Assembly (NCBI RefSeq): GCF_001552735.1
Contig: NZ_BCRT01000010.1
Span: 186,001-250,000, forward strand
DNA: 64,000 nt
From: Sanguibacter suarezii NBRC 16159
GTDB taxonomy: Bacteria; Actinomycetota; Actinomycetes; Actinomycetales; Cellulomonadaceae
Direction: 5' to 3'
Shown one piece after another: positions 1-9,196 of this stretch (its first letter is position 1; each line of letters opens with the position of its first letter). The translations under genes and the position numbers were made by a program. The notes beneath the pieces were generated by a model. It was not told where the DNA came from. It worked only from the letters and a program-made list of their open reading frames with translations, and did no database searches.

Positions 1-135
1 CCCGGCGGGACCCCCGCACCGACGCCGGCGCCAACCGCAGCACCGACCCCCGCACCGACCGCCGCCCCCGACTCCTCGTCCTCCGGTCCCACCGGCGACG
101 TCCCCGTGGCAGCCGCCACCCCAGCCGACAACTGA
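1..135 (+). CDS. C-terminal end of an unidentified protein (partial)
   Basis: Frame 1 is open from the window edge to a TGA at 133-135 and encodes about 44 residues rich in Pro, Ala and Thr, ending in ATPADN. It stops 11 bp before uppS and probably shares its operon. In related genomes the gene just upstream of uppS is often recO, but no RecO feature can be seen in this low-complexity tail, so the identity is open. Confidence 0.45.
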   Translation, partial: PGGTPAPTPAPTAAPTPAPTAAPDSSSSGPTGDVPVAAATPADN

Positions 136-146
136 GAGGTCCCGCC

Positions 147-1028
147 ATGGTCCGCGGCCGCAGAGCTGCTCAGGGTGCCACGCCACCCGCCGCCCCCGTC
201 CCCCCGCCGCCGCACCCCTCGGGCGCTGTGGCGCCGTCCATCCCGGCGGAGTTCGTGCCCAAGCACGTCGCCGTCGTCATGGACGGTAACGGCCGGTGGG
301 CCAACGCGCGCGGGCTGCCGCGCACGGCCGGGCACGAGGCGGGGGAGGCCGCCCTGCTCGACGTCGTGGCAGGAGCGATCGAGGTGGGCGTCACGCACGT
401 GTCCGCCTACGCCTTCTCGACCGAGAACTGGAAGCGCTCGCCCGAGGAGGTGCGCTTCCTCATGGGCTTCAGCCGGGACGTGCTGCGCCGCCAGCGGGAC
501 ACCATGAGCTCGTGGGGTGTCCGGGTGCGCTGGGCCGGGCGCCGGCCCCGGTTGTGGCGCTCGGTGATCAAGGAGCTGGAGACGGCGGAGGAGATGACCG
601 CCGAGAACACCGTCTGCACCTTGACCATGTGCATCAACTACGGTGGCCGCGCCGAGATCGCCGACGCTGCCAAGGCCATCGCCCACGAGGTCGCCGCGGG
701 GCGGCTGGACCCGGACAAGATCACCGAGAAGACCGTCGCGCGGTTCCTCGACGAGCCGGAGCTGCCCGACGTCGACCTGTTCCTGCGGTCCTCGGGGGAG
801 CAGCGGATCTCGAACTTCATGATCTGGCAGTCCGCCTACGCCGAGCTCGTCTTCCTGCCCGAGCCGTGGCCCGAGGTGGACCGGCGCAGCCTGTGGCGCG
901 CTGTGGAGGAGTACGCCAGCCGCGACCGACGCTACGGCGGCGCGGTCGACCTGGCAGCCCAGGAGGCCGCTGCGGAGGCTGTCGAGGAGGCCGCCGCCGA
1001 CGCCGAGGCAGTCGTGGAGTCCCGCTGA
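147..1028 (+). CDS. uppS: Isoprenyl transferase (cis-prenyltransferase, UppS family)
   Basis: This enzyme adds isopentenyl diphosphate units in cis to an allylic diphosphate, making the polyprenyl carrier for peptidoglycan and other wall polymers. The family signature [13 protein letters not shown] begins near residue 40, with the catalytic Asp at 46. The FSTENWKR block follows, and the C-terminal [15 protein letters not shown] region binds the diphosphate. The 293-residue length fits once a 30-residue Pro/Ala-rich N-terminal extension is allowed for. The stop overlaps the ATG of the next gene (ATGA), so the two are probably translationally coupled. Many actinobacteria carry two cis-prenyltransferases, so the chain length made is not certain. 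Confidence 0.93.
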   Translation: MVRGRRAAQGATPPAAPVPPPPHPSGAVAPSIPAEFVPKHVAVVMDGNGRWANARGLPRTAGHEAGEAALLDVVAGAIEVGVTHVSAYAFSTENWKRSPEEVRFLMGFSRDVLRRQRDTMSSWGVRVRWAGRRPRLWRSVIKELETAEEMTAENTVCTLTMCINYGGRAEIADAAKAIAHEVAAGRLDPDKITEKTVARFLDEPELPDVDLFLRSSGEQRISNFMIWQSAYAELVFLPEPWPEVDRRSLWRAVEEYASRDRRYGGAVDLAAQEAAAEAVEEAAADAEAVVESR

Positions 1029-1657
1029 TGAGCCCAGCCCCGGGCACCACCCCGGCCCGGCGCGTCTACGCCAACGGCAGGGTCAAGCGCCAGGAGATCA
1101 TCCAGGCGGCGATCGCGCTGTTCGCCGAGGTGGGGTTCAACGCGGCGTCCCTGCGTGACATCGCGGCACGGGCCTCGATGTCTCACCCGGGCCTGCTCCA
1201 CCACTTCCCGACCAAGGCCGCGCTGCTGGCGGCAGTCCTGGAGTACCGCGACGAGGTCGACGGCGCCGCGATGGCGGAGGAGGTGGCCCAGGGGCGCAGC
1301 GCGCTGGAGGCTCTGGTCCACCTCGTCGAGCGCAACCAGGTGCGTCGGCCGATCGTCGAGCTGTACGCGACGCTGTCAGCCGAGGCGACGTCGCCCGAGC
1401 ACCCGGCCCACGCCTACTTCGTCAGCCGGTACTCCGAGATGACAGCCATGCTCACGCAGGAGTTCCGGCGTCACGCCGACGCCGGCCGGCTCCGCGCCGG
1501 GGTCGTCCCGGACCGCGCCGCGCGCACGATGATCGCCGTCCTGGACGGCCTGCAGATCCAGTGGCTGCTGTCCTTGGGGGAGCCCCAGGGCAGTCAGGTC
1601 GACGTGGTGGCCGACCTCAGAGCCCATCTGGCGACGGTGGTCGACGCAGCGCTGTGA
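1028..1657 (+). CDS. TetR/AcrR-family transcriptional regulator
   Basis: The protein has 209 residues with an N-terminal TetR-type helix-turn-helix at about residues 18-62 (QEIIQAAIALFAEVGF, then LRDIAARASMSHPGLLHHF). A C-terminal ligand-binding helical domain follows and has no diagnostic residues. The ATG overlaps the uppS stop codon. The 3' end overlaps the convergent DedA-like gene by 41 bp. The target and ligand are unknown; position suggests either autoregulation with uppS or control of the facing gene. Confidence 0.88.
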   Translation: MSPAPGTTPARRVYANGRVKRQEIIQAAIALFAEVGFNAASLRDIAARASMSHPGLLHHFPTKAALLAAVLEYRDEVDGAAMAEEVAQGRSALEALVHLVERNQVRRPIVELYATLSAEATSPEHPAHAYFVSRYSEMTAMLTQEFRRHADAGRLRAGVVPDRAARTMIAVLDGLQIQWLLSLGEPQGSQVDVVADLRAHLATVVDAAL

Positions 1658-2144
1658 CCGTGCGGCGACGTCGGGACACCCACACCGCCAGGACGACCGC
1701 CAGCACCAGCGCGACGAGGGCGGCGATGCCCCACGGGGACCCGGCAGCCGCGGCCAGCGCCGCCTCCCAGGCCGCCCACCCGACGGTGGCGTAGATGGTC
1801 GAGTGGATGACGCAGCCCAGGAGCATCGCGGGCAGGTAGCGGCGCACGGGCATCTGAGTCAGCCCGGCGGCGGCGTTGACGATCGTCTTGAAACCGACGG
1901 TGAAGAAGCTCAGCGGCACGGCGAGTACGCCCCAGCGGTTGAGCGCCGCGGTGCCTCGGGCTGCCGCGGGGCTGAGCGACCAGGCCTGGGCGCGCGCGAG
2001 CACGCGGTTGCGCGGGGCAGTCCGCGCCACGGTCTGGACCACGACGAGCCGCGCCAGCCAGTAGGTGGCCTGGGTCCGCACGAAGACGATCGTGAAGAAG
2101 AAGCCGAAGATCGCGACGAACGGTGCTCCGTCGAGGTCAGGCAT
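1617..2144 (-). CDS. DedA/VTT-family membrane protein
   Basis: The 175-residue protein has hydrophobic segments at about 8-28, 75-95, 115-135 and 140-160. A central block (LNRWGVLAVPLSFFTVGFKT followed by AAGLTQMPVRRYLPA) matches the conserved re-entrant region of DedA/SNARE-associated proteins, which have been linked to lipid-carrier and membrane homeostasis. ATG 2144 is chosen because it lies 7 bp after the zur stop; the open frame upstream only shadows zur. The gene is last in the znuA-znuC-znuB-zur unit. A role in metal homeostasis is inferred from position only. Confidence 0.8.
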   Translation of the reverse strand: MPDLDGAPFVAIFGFFFTIVFVRTQATYWLARLVVVQTVARTAPRNRVLARAQAWSLSPAAARGTAALNRWGVLAVPLSFFTVGFKTIVNAAAGLTQMPVRRYLPAMLLGCVIHSTIYATVGWAAWEAALAAAAGSPWGIAALVALVLAVVLAVWVSRRRRTVTALRRPPSPDGL

Positions 2145-2151
2145 CAACGAC

Positions 2152-2541
2152 CTACCGCTCCACCGCGCAGTCGGCGCACGTCCCGAAGAGCTCGATGGTG
2201 TGCTCGATGTCGGTGAAGCCGTGCGTCGACCCGACCAGGGTCGCCCAGGCCTCGACGGTGGGGCCGTCGATCTCGATGGTCGCACCGCAGAGGCGGCACA
2301 CGAGGTGGTGGTGGTGCTCGGTGCGCTGGCACCGGCGGTAGACGTTCTCGCCGTCGGCGGTGCGCAGGACGTCGACCTGGCCGGTGTCTGCCATGGCCTG
2401 CAGGGTCCGGTAGACCGTGGCCAGCCCGGTGGTCTCGCCACGGGCGCGCAGCACCTCGTGGAGCTGCTGGGCGCTGCGGAAGTCCTCGGTCGCGTCGAGC
2501 AGCTCGGCGATGGTCGCGCGCTGGCGAGTCATTCGCTGCAT
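2152..2541 (-). CDS. zur: Fur-family zinc uptake regulator Zur
   Basis: This is a 129-residue Fur-family metalloregulator. The winged-helix domain (residues 3-60, with GLATVYRTLQ as recognition helix) precedes the dimerisation domain. Metal-site features visible are HHHH at 76-79, a CRLC pair at 82-85 and a CADC pair at 122-125, the latter two forming the structural zinc site. Zinc is the likely co-repressor metal because the gene overlaps znuB by 13 bp and belongs to the zinc transporter operon. Repressing its own operon through the palindrome at 5286-5300 would close the loop. A Fur/iron role is less likely. Confidence 0.9.
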   Translation of the reverse strand: MQRMTRQRATIAELLDATEDFRSAQQLHEVLRARGETTGLATVYRTLQAMADTGQVDVLRTADGENVYRRCQRTEHHHHLVCRLCGATIEIDGPTVEAWATLVGSTHGFTDIEHTIELFGTCADCAVER

Positions 2542-3485
2542 GTCGTGGCTCCCTTGTGGAGTGAGGCGTGGGGTGAGGCATCGAGCGAGACGTCGTCGAG
2601 CATGTCCGGGTGGGGGTCCAGCGCGGCCCTGCGACGGCGCAGCACCAGGGGGCGCAGCGCGGCGACGAGGGCGTAGATGAGGACCGCCAGGATGACGATG
2701 GTCGCGCCGGGGGACTGCGGCTGCCAGTACGTGATGGACAGCCCGACGACGCACACCGTGACGCCGACGCCGACGGCGACGCCCATGGTACGCCGGAAGG
2801 ACGTCGTGACGAGCTGGGCGACGGCCACCGGGATGATCATCAGCGCGCTCACCAGGAGCAGGCCCACCACGCGCATGGAGACGGTCACGGTGAGTGCGGC
2901 GATGACCGCGATGGCGATGTTCAGGGCGCGCACCGGCAGGCCGGAGGCGCGGGCGAAGTCCTCGTCGTGGGAGACGGCGAACAGCACCGCGCTCAGCCCC
3001 ACGCCGACGGCGAGGATGATCACGCCCAGGCCGATCGTCAGGTAGAGGTCGGTCATGGTGACCGTGGAGATCGACCCGAAGAGGTAGGACATGAGGTTGG
3101 CGTTGGTCCCGCCGGCGAAGCCGATGATGAGCACGCCGCCGGCGATGCCGCTGTAGAACAGCAGCGCGAGGGCGACGTCGCCGCTCGTGCGTCCGCGTTC
3201 GCGGACCAGCTCGATGGCGATGGCGCCGATGATCGCGGCGACGACGGCGCCGGGGACGGCGAGGGCGTCGTTCTGGACCAGGCCCATCGCGGAGCCGACC
3301 AGCCAGCCGACCGCCACCCCGGTGAGGGCGACGTGACCGATGCCGTCACCGAGCAGGGAGAGGCGGCGCTGGACGAGGTAGGTGCCCATGACCGGCGCGG
3401 TCAGGCCGACGATCACGGCTGCGGCGAGGGACCGCTGCATGAAGGGGTCGCTGAGCATCCCGGCGAGCTCGCTGAGAAGGGTCAT
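2529..3485 (-). CDS. znuB: Zinc ABC transporter permease ZnuB
   Basis: This is the membrane subunit of an ABC-3-family metal importer, 318 residues with about eight hydrophobic helices. The family motif at the start of the permease core (MGTYLVQRRLSLLGDGIGHV) is clear near residue 33. The ATG overlaps the znuC stop (ATGA) and the 3' end overlaps zur, so the operon is tightly coupled. The C-terminal tail after the last helix is charged and contains His residues. Manganese as substrate cannot be excluded from this subunit alone. Confidence 0.93.
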   Translation of the reverse strand: MTLLSELAGMLSDPFMQRSLAAAVIVGLTAPVMGTYLVQRRLSLLGDGIGHVALTGVAVGWLVGSAMGLVQNDALAVPGAVVAAIIGAIAIELVRERGRTSGDVALALLFYSGIAGGVLIIGFAGGTNANLMSYLFGSISTVTMTDLYLTIGLGVIILAVGVGLSAVLFAVSHDEDFARASGLPVRALNIAIAVIAALTVTVSMRVVGLLLVSALMIIPVAVAQLVTTSFRRTMGVAVGVGVTVCVVGLSITYWQPQSPGATIVILAVLIYALVAALRPLVLRRRRAALDPHPDMLDDVSLDASPHASLHKGATTCSE

Positions 3486-4297
3486 GATCCGAAACCTGCG
3501 TCCTGGATGAGCGGAGACCCCTCGAGCGGGTCCTCGTGCGGGTGCACGTGGTCATGCCCGGGCCAGGCGTGGTCGGGCGCGGCGGGCAGCGCGGCGCCGT
3601 CGTGCACCTTGGTGCCGTGCTGCAGGACGACCGTGCGGGAGATGAGCGGGGCGAAGGACCCGAGCTCGTGGAGCACCACGAGGATCGTCGTGCCGAGCTC
3701 GACCAGACCGGTGAGGGTGGCGGCGAAGGCCTCCTGGCTGTGCCGGTCGACGCCGGCGACGGGCTCGTCCAGGACGAGCAGGTCTGGGTCCCGCACGAGG
3801 GCGCGGGCGATGAGCACACGCTGCTGCTGACCGCCGGAGAGCTCGCTCACCGCGCGGCTGGCGCGGTCGGCGAGACCGACCCGGGCGAGGGCGTCCAGGG
3901 CGGTGGCCCGCGCTCCCCGCGGCATCCGGATCTGGCGGCCGTAGAGCAGGCCGGAAGAGACCACCTCAAGGGCGGTCGAGGGGACACCGGTCGTGGCGCT
4001 GACCCGCTGGGGCACGTAGCCCACGCGCTTCCACGGGACGGCGGGGCCCAGGGGCTTGCCGTACAGCGAGACCGAACCGCGCGAGGCGGGCAGGATGCCC
4101 ACGAGGGCCCGGACGAGGGTCGACTTTCCCGAGCCGTTCGCACCGAGCAGGGCCACGACCTCGCCCGAGGTGACGCTCAGGTCGATGCCCCGCAGGATGT
4201 GGCTGCTGTCCAGCGTGACGTGCAGGTCCCGCGCCTCGATGACCTGCTCGCGCGTGGCCGGGCGGGGGACTGGGGTGGGGAGGGCCGACGCGGTCAT
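3482..4297 (-). CDS. znuC: Zinc ABC transporter ATPase ZnuC
   Basis: The 271-residue ATPase has Walker A GANGSGKST at 52-60, the signature LSGGQQQR at 153-160, Walker B LLVLDE at 173-178 and a His switch in the VVLHELG segment. A His-rich tail (HAWPGHDHVHPHED) follows the nucleotide-binding domain and supports a zinc-related role. It energises ZnuB. Its stop overlaps the znuB start and its own start overlaps the znuA stop by 4 bp. Confidence 0.94.
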   Translation of the reverse strand: MTASALPTPVPRPATREQVIEARDLHVTLDSSHILRGIDLSVTSGEVVALLGANGSGKSTLVRALVGILPASRGSVSLYGKPLGPAVPWKRVGYVPQRVSATTGVPSTALEVVSSGLLYGRQIRMPRGARATALDALARVGLADRASRAVSELSGGQQQRVLIARALVRDPDLLVLDEPVAGVDRHSQEAFAATLTGLVELGTTILVVLHELGSFAPLISRTVVLQHGTKVHDGAALPAAPDHAWPGHDHVHPHEDPLEGSPLIQDAGFGS

Positions 4298-5286
4298 GCG
4301 CAGCCGAGCCCGGTGCGCAGCGCCTCGAGGTTGGCGAGCATGACACCACGGTAGTCGCCGTCGGGGTCGCTCAGGCTCTCGAGCGGGTCCAGGACGGTCG
4401 CGGTGATCCCGAGGTCGTTCGCGAGGGTCTGTGCCACCTTGGGGCTGATGAGGGTCTCGAAGTAGATCGTGGTGACACCGCGGTCGCGGATGGTTGCTGA
4501 GACCTCCTTGATCCGGGCCGGGGACGGCTCGGCGTCGGGGTCGATGCCCGAGATGCCCACCTGCTCGAGGCCATAGCGGTCAGCGAGGTAGCCGAAGGCC
4601 TCGTGCGTGGTCACCAGCACCTTGCTCGTGCACTGGGACAGCCCGGCGGTGAGCTCGGCATCGAGCTCGAGGAGGGAGGCCTCGAGCTCCGCGCCGCGGG
4701 CGGCGTAGGTCTCGGCGTTCTCCGGGTCGACGGCCGAGAGCTCGGCGACCACGTCCTTGCTCACCGCGGCCAGGCGGGTGGGGTCGAGCCAGAAGTGCGG
4801 GTCGAGCTCGCCGTGGTCGTGGCCGTCGTCGGCCGTGTGCTCCTCAGCGTGCTCGTCCGCGTGCTCCTCCTCGGAGTGCTCGTCGCCCTCGTGCTCGTGC
4901 GTGCCCTGCAGCTCGTGAGCCTGCAGGTTCGCGGAGTCCGCCGCGTCGACGAGGTGTGCCGGCTCGCGTGCGGCGATGGCCGCGTCGACGGCGGGCTGGA
5001 AGTCAGAGAGGTAGACGACGAGGTCGGCGTCGCCGACCTCACGGGCCTTGGCGGGGGAGAGCTCGAGGTCGTGCGGCTCCGCGCCCTCGGGAGTGAGCGA
5101 GGTGACGGTGACGAGGTCGCCGCCGATCTCCTCGGTGATGTACTGCAGCGGGTAGAAGGAGGCGAGCACCTGGAGCCGGCCGTCGTCCTCGGCGGTGTCG
5201 GCGCCGGCGCAGCCGGTGAGGGCGAGCGCGGCAGCCAGGACGCCACCGGTGAGGGCGGCCAGGGGACGACGAGAGACACAGTTCAT
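4294..5286 (-). CDS. znuA: Zinc ABC transporter substrate-binding lipoprotein ZnuA
   Basis: This is a cluster A-I metal-binding protein. The signal peptide ends in a lipobox (LALTGC) and is followed by [14 protein letters not shown], typical of the family. A His/Glu/Asp-rich loop (roughly residues 126-156, with HEHEGDEH and HADEHAEEH) is the zinc-capturing loop seen in ZnuA-type proteins, and DPHFWLDP follows. Several starts lie in frame: TTG 5301, ATG 5295, ATG 5292 and ATG 5286. I give ATG 5286 (330 residues), but no ribosome site precedes any of them and the Zur-box-like palindrome covers this region. The message may be leaderless, or the true start may be upstream. Confidence 0.92.
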   Translation of the reverse strand: MNCVSRRPLAALTGGVLAAALALTGCAGADTAEDDGRLQVLASFYPLQYITEEIGGDLVTVTSLTPEGAEPHDLELSPAKAREVGDADLVVYLSDFQPAVDAAIAAREPAHLVDAADSANLQAHELQGTHEHEGDEHSEEEHADEHAEEHTADDGHDHGELDPHFWLDPTRLAAVSKDVVAELSAVDPENAETYAARGAELEASLLELDAELTAGLSQCTSKVLVTTHEAFGYLADRYGLEQVGISGIDPDAEPSPARIKEVSATIRDRGVTTIYFETLISPKVAQTLANDLGITATVLDPLESLSDPDGDYRGVMLANLEALRTGLGCA

Positions 5287-5300
5287 GAGCATCATTATCA
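5286..5300 (-). promoter_or_regulatory. Zur-box-like operator at the znuA start
   Basis: On the minus strand the 15-mer TGATAATGATGCTCA resembles the Fur/Zur-type inverted repeat TGATAATnATTATCA. One arm is intact and the second matches at five of seven positions. It is strikingly AT-rich against the background and lies across the possible znuA start codons, where a bound repressor would block initiation. Confidence 0.65.
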
Positions 5301-5493
5301 ATTAGCGCTTTCTGCGGTGTCAAACGAGTCATCTGTCTGCTCGGTCACGTCCGAGGCCGCGCCCGGTGCCGGCCCGCCGCTGCCCGTGAAGGTCGTGACC
5401 CCGAGTAACCTGGGTGGTCGGCGCACGGTGTGCGTCGCCCCCCTCTGCCCCACGAGCCACGTGCGGGCACCGAAGTCTCTTGGAGTGATCACT

Positions 5494-6882
<1,389 letters not shown>

Positions 6883-6971
6883 CCAGTCAGTGACCACGGC
6901 GTGACCTGACCTGCGGGTGCGTCCCGGCTGCCCTCCCGCAGCCCGGCACCTGCCCGACGGCGTGTCCCCCC

Positions 6972-7002
6972 GGAGCCGCCCACGCCTCGCGTGGGCGGCT
7001 CC
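6972..7002 (+). terminator. Hairpin terminator after glyS
   Basis: A perfect 13-bp GC-rich stem (6972-6984 with 6990-7002) closes a 5-nt loop, 90 bp after the glyS stop. There is no long T tract, which is common in GC-rich actinobacteria. Confidence 0.75.
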
Positions 7003-7019
7003 TCGCGTTGGGGCGGTGG

Positions 7020-7025
7020 GATACT
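7020..7025 (+). promoter_or_regulatory. Candidate -10 element for leaderless dusB
   Basis: GATACT ends 7 nt before ATG 7032, so transcription would start at the A of the start codon. No ribosome site precedes the ATG. The first base departs from TAnnnT. Confidence 0.45.
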
Positions 7026-7031
7026 GATGGG

Positions 7032-8231
7032 ATGAGTTCCACGTCTTCCACCCTGAGCGCGCCCGCCTCGACGGCGCCCGCGCCGCTGCTCCCGCCGCTG
7101 CGCATCGGCCCGCACACGGTCCCCACCCCCGTCGTCCTGGCGCCGATGGCCGGGGTGACCAACACCGCCTTCCGCAAGCTGTGCCGCGAGCACGGCCCGG
7201 GCGGGCTGTACGTCGCGGAGATGGTGACCTCCCGGGCGATCGTGGAGCGCAACGTCGAGGCGCTGCGCATCGTGACCTTCGAGGAGGGGGAGTCGCCGCG
7301 CTCCGCCCAGGTCTACGGCGTGGACCCGGCCACGGTGGCAGCAGCGGTCAAGATCATCGCCGGTGAGGACCGGGCCGACCACGTCGACCTCAACTTCGGC
7401 TGCCCGGTCCCCAAGGTGACCAAGAAGGGCGGGGGCGCCGTCCTGCCGTGGAAGCGTGAGCTGTTCACCCGGATCGTCAACGCGGCCGTCGAGGCTGCGG
7501 CGCCCTACGGTGTGCCGGTCACGGTCAAGATGCGCAAGGGCATCGACGCCGACCACCTCACCTACCTCGAGGCTGGTCTCATCGCGGAGCAGGCCGGGGT
7601 CGCCGCCGTGGCGCTGCACGCCCGCACCGCCGCCGACTACTACTCCGGCACCGCGGACTGGTCGGCGATCCGCCAGCTCAAGGAGACCGTCACGTCGATC
7701 CCGGTGCTCGGCAACGGAGACATCTGGTCTGCTGAGGACGCCCTGGAGATGGTGCGCCAGACCGGCTGCGACGGCGTCGTGGTCGGGCGCGGGTGCCAGG
7801 GGCGCCCGTGGCTCTTCGCCGACCTCGCCGCGGCCTTCAACGGCTCCGACGAGCGGATCAAGCCGGGGCTCGCTGTCGTCGCAGAGACGATCTACCGGCA
7901 CGGTGAGCTCATGGCCGACTTCTTCGAGGACGAGGACAAGGGCACCCGCGACCTGCGCAAGCACATGGCCTGGTATCTCAAGGGCTACGCCGTCGGCGGC
8001 GACGCCCGTCGCGGGCTGGCACTGGTGTCCTCCCTCGCCGAGCTGCGCGAGCGCCTGGACGCCCTCGACCTCGACCAGCCCTACCCGGGCAAGGACGCCG
8101 AGGGCCAGCGCGGCCGCCAGGGATCACCCAAGCAGCCGCACGTCCCCTACGGCTGGCTCGACTCGCGCGAGCTGAGCGACGAGCACCGCGCCAAGCTGCT
8201 CGAGGCAGAGCTCAGCGTCTCGGGTGGTTGA
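7032..8231 (+). CDS. dusB: tRNA-dihydrouridine synthase (DusB family)
   Basis: This FMN-dependent TIM-barrel enzyme reduces uridine to dihydrouridine in tRNA D-loops. The 399-residue protein shows PVVLAPMAGVTN near residue 33, the catalytic Cys 124 in LNFGCPVPKVTKK, KMRKG, HARTAADYYSG and the phosphate-binding GNGDIW and GVVVGRGCQGRPW segments. ATG 7032 is preferred over an upstream in-frame TTG at 7008, which overlaps the promoter region. The 3' end overlaps the convergent MOSC gene by 20 bp. Confidence 0.93.
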   Translation: MSSTSSTLSAPASTAPAPLLPPLRIGPHTVPTPVVLAPMAGVTNTAFRKLCREHGPGGLYVAEMVTSRAIVERNVEALRIVTFEEGESPRSAQVYGVDPATVAAAVKIIAGEDRADHVDLNFGCPVPKVTKKGGGAVLPWKRELFTRIVNAAVEAAAPYGVPVTVKMRKGIDADHLTYLEAGLIAEQAGVAAVALHARTAADYYSGTADWSAIRQLKETVTSIPVLGNGDIWSAEDALEMVRQTGCDGVVVGRGCQGRPWLFADLAAAFNGSDERIKPGLAVVAETIYRHGELMADFFEDEDKGTRDLRKHMAWYLKGYAVGGDARRGLALVSSLAELRERLDALDLDQPYPGKDAEGQRGRQGSPKQPHVPYGWLDSRELSDEHRAKLLEAELSVSGG

Positions 8232-8871
8232 TCGCGTCGAGCACGCGCTGGGCGAGCTGCAGGACACCCGCGTCGTGGGCCTCCCCCAGCACCCGGGCGT
8301 CCTCGGGTGAGCGCTCGGTGAACCAGCGGCCGACCGTCACCGTGTGGTCGGGTCGTGACAGGACGGTGATCTCGTCCTCGGCCTGGATCGATCCGGGGCG
8401 CAGGACGCGCAGGTAGGTCCCCACGAGGCCCGCGTCGCTGAACCGGCGCACCCAGTGCTCCTCGCCCAGGCGTCGGGCAAAGGTGGCGCAGGGGGTCCGC
8501 GGGCTCGTCACCTCGACCTCGACCGTCGCGCCGATGCGCCATCGTTCTCCGATGAGCGCACCCGTCGTAGCGATCCCGCGGGTGCGCAGGTTCTCCCCGA
8601 AGAGCCCGGGCGGGACCTCGCGGCCGAGCTCCTGCGCCCAGGTCGCTGCCTCCTCGTCGGCATAGGCGTAGAGCGCCTTGTCCTCCCCGCCGTGGTGGCT
8701 GCGGTCGGCCTGGACGTCCCCGCGCAGACCGAGGGTGCCGACCTTGACCGGCCCGGTGACCGGGCGTTTATCGATCGCGGTGACCCCGACGGGTCCGGGG
8801 TCGGTCTGAAGCGCGTGCACGCGGCAGACCGCGCTGAGCCGGGCGGGTCCCTCGGGAGATGGCGTGAACAT
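8212..8871 (-). CDS. MOSC-domain protein (YiiM-like)
   Basis: MOSC domains occur in molybdenum-cofactor sulfurases and in small stand-alone proteins such as YiiM that act on N-hydroxylated substrates. The 219-residue protein has the family landmarks GLRGDVQADRSHHGGEDKA, PGLFGENL and the conserved cysteine in SPRTPCATFARR. The C-terminal third resembles the extension seen in YiiM. No molybdenum genes are nearby, so the substrate is unknown. Confidence 0.85.
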   Translation of the reverse strand: MFTPSPEGPARLSAVCRVHALQTDPGPVGVTAIDKRPVTGPVKVGTLGLRGDVQADRSHHGGEDKALYAYADEEAATWAQELGREVPPGLFGENLRTRGIATTGALIGERWRIGATVEVEVTSPRTPCATFARRLGEEHWVRRFSDAGLVGTYLRVLRPGSIQAEDEITVLSRPDHTVTVGRWFTERSPEDARVLGEAHDAGVLQLAQRVLDAINHPRR

Positions 8872-9196
8872 GGGCTCATCATGCCAAGGTCGGGCGGTCA
8901 GGTCAGGCGGTGCGGCGGACCTGAACCTTCGCGGCGAGGTCGCGGACCTGGCGCGGGGTGGCCCGGGGGAAGAACGGGAGGCTGTGCTAGGCGAGGTCGA
9001 GGACGGCGACGTCGGCGCTCATCAGCGCCTCCTCGGTGTCGCGCGCGAGGTTCGCACCCCCGCCCGAGGGCGGGGAGCTCGGGGTGAGACCGAGCTCCGC
9101 GCGCCGTCGGGGGGGCTGACGTGCCGCTCGGTCCGTGTCCAGGCCGACGGTCGTGTTCCACGACGCCGACCCGTGACGAAGACCGAGGTCATCGGA
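8872..9196. other. 325-bp gene-free stretch with a possible coding remnant
   Basis: No intact gene is seen. On the minus strand a frame with codon bias like the neighbours runs from at least 9022 to a TGA at 8903-8905, but is broken by TAG at 8987-8989. The piece after the break reads FFPRATPRQVRDLAAKVQV. It could be the decayed 3' end of a gene or chance. A hairpin at 9074-9098 lies inside. Confidence 0.35.
9074..9098 (-). terminator. Hairpin downstream of the alpha-glucosidase gene
   Basis: A perfect 9-bp stem (9074-9082 with 9090-9098) and a 7-nt loop sit about 100 bp after the stop of the minus-strand alpha-glucosidase gene. It may terminate the lacI-glucosidase transcript. Confidence 0.45.

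Noticed and set aside
296-1657. Open frame extending the TetR gene back through uppS
   Set aside because: The upstream part is an arginine-rich shadow of uppS; the TetR domain starts at ATG 1028, which overlaps the uppS stop.
2610-3830. Long plus-strand open frame opposite znuB and znuC
   Set aside because: Its product is an Asp/Gly/His-rich mirror of the true minus-strand genes and has no recognisable domain.
4603-5493. N-terminal extension of glyS
   Set aside because: It is antisense to znuA and its promoter; the synthetase fold begins right after GTG 5494, which has its own ribosome site.
5302-5493. T-box riboswitch upstream of glyS
   Set aside because: No T-box core sequence or specifier hairpin is recognisable in this leader.
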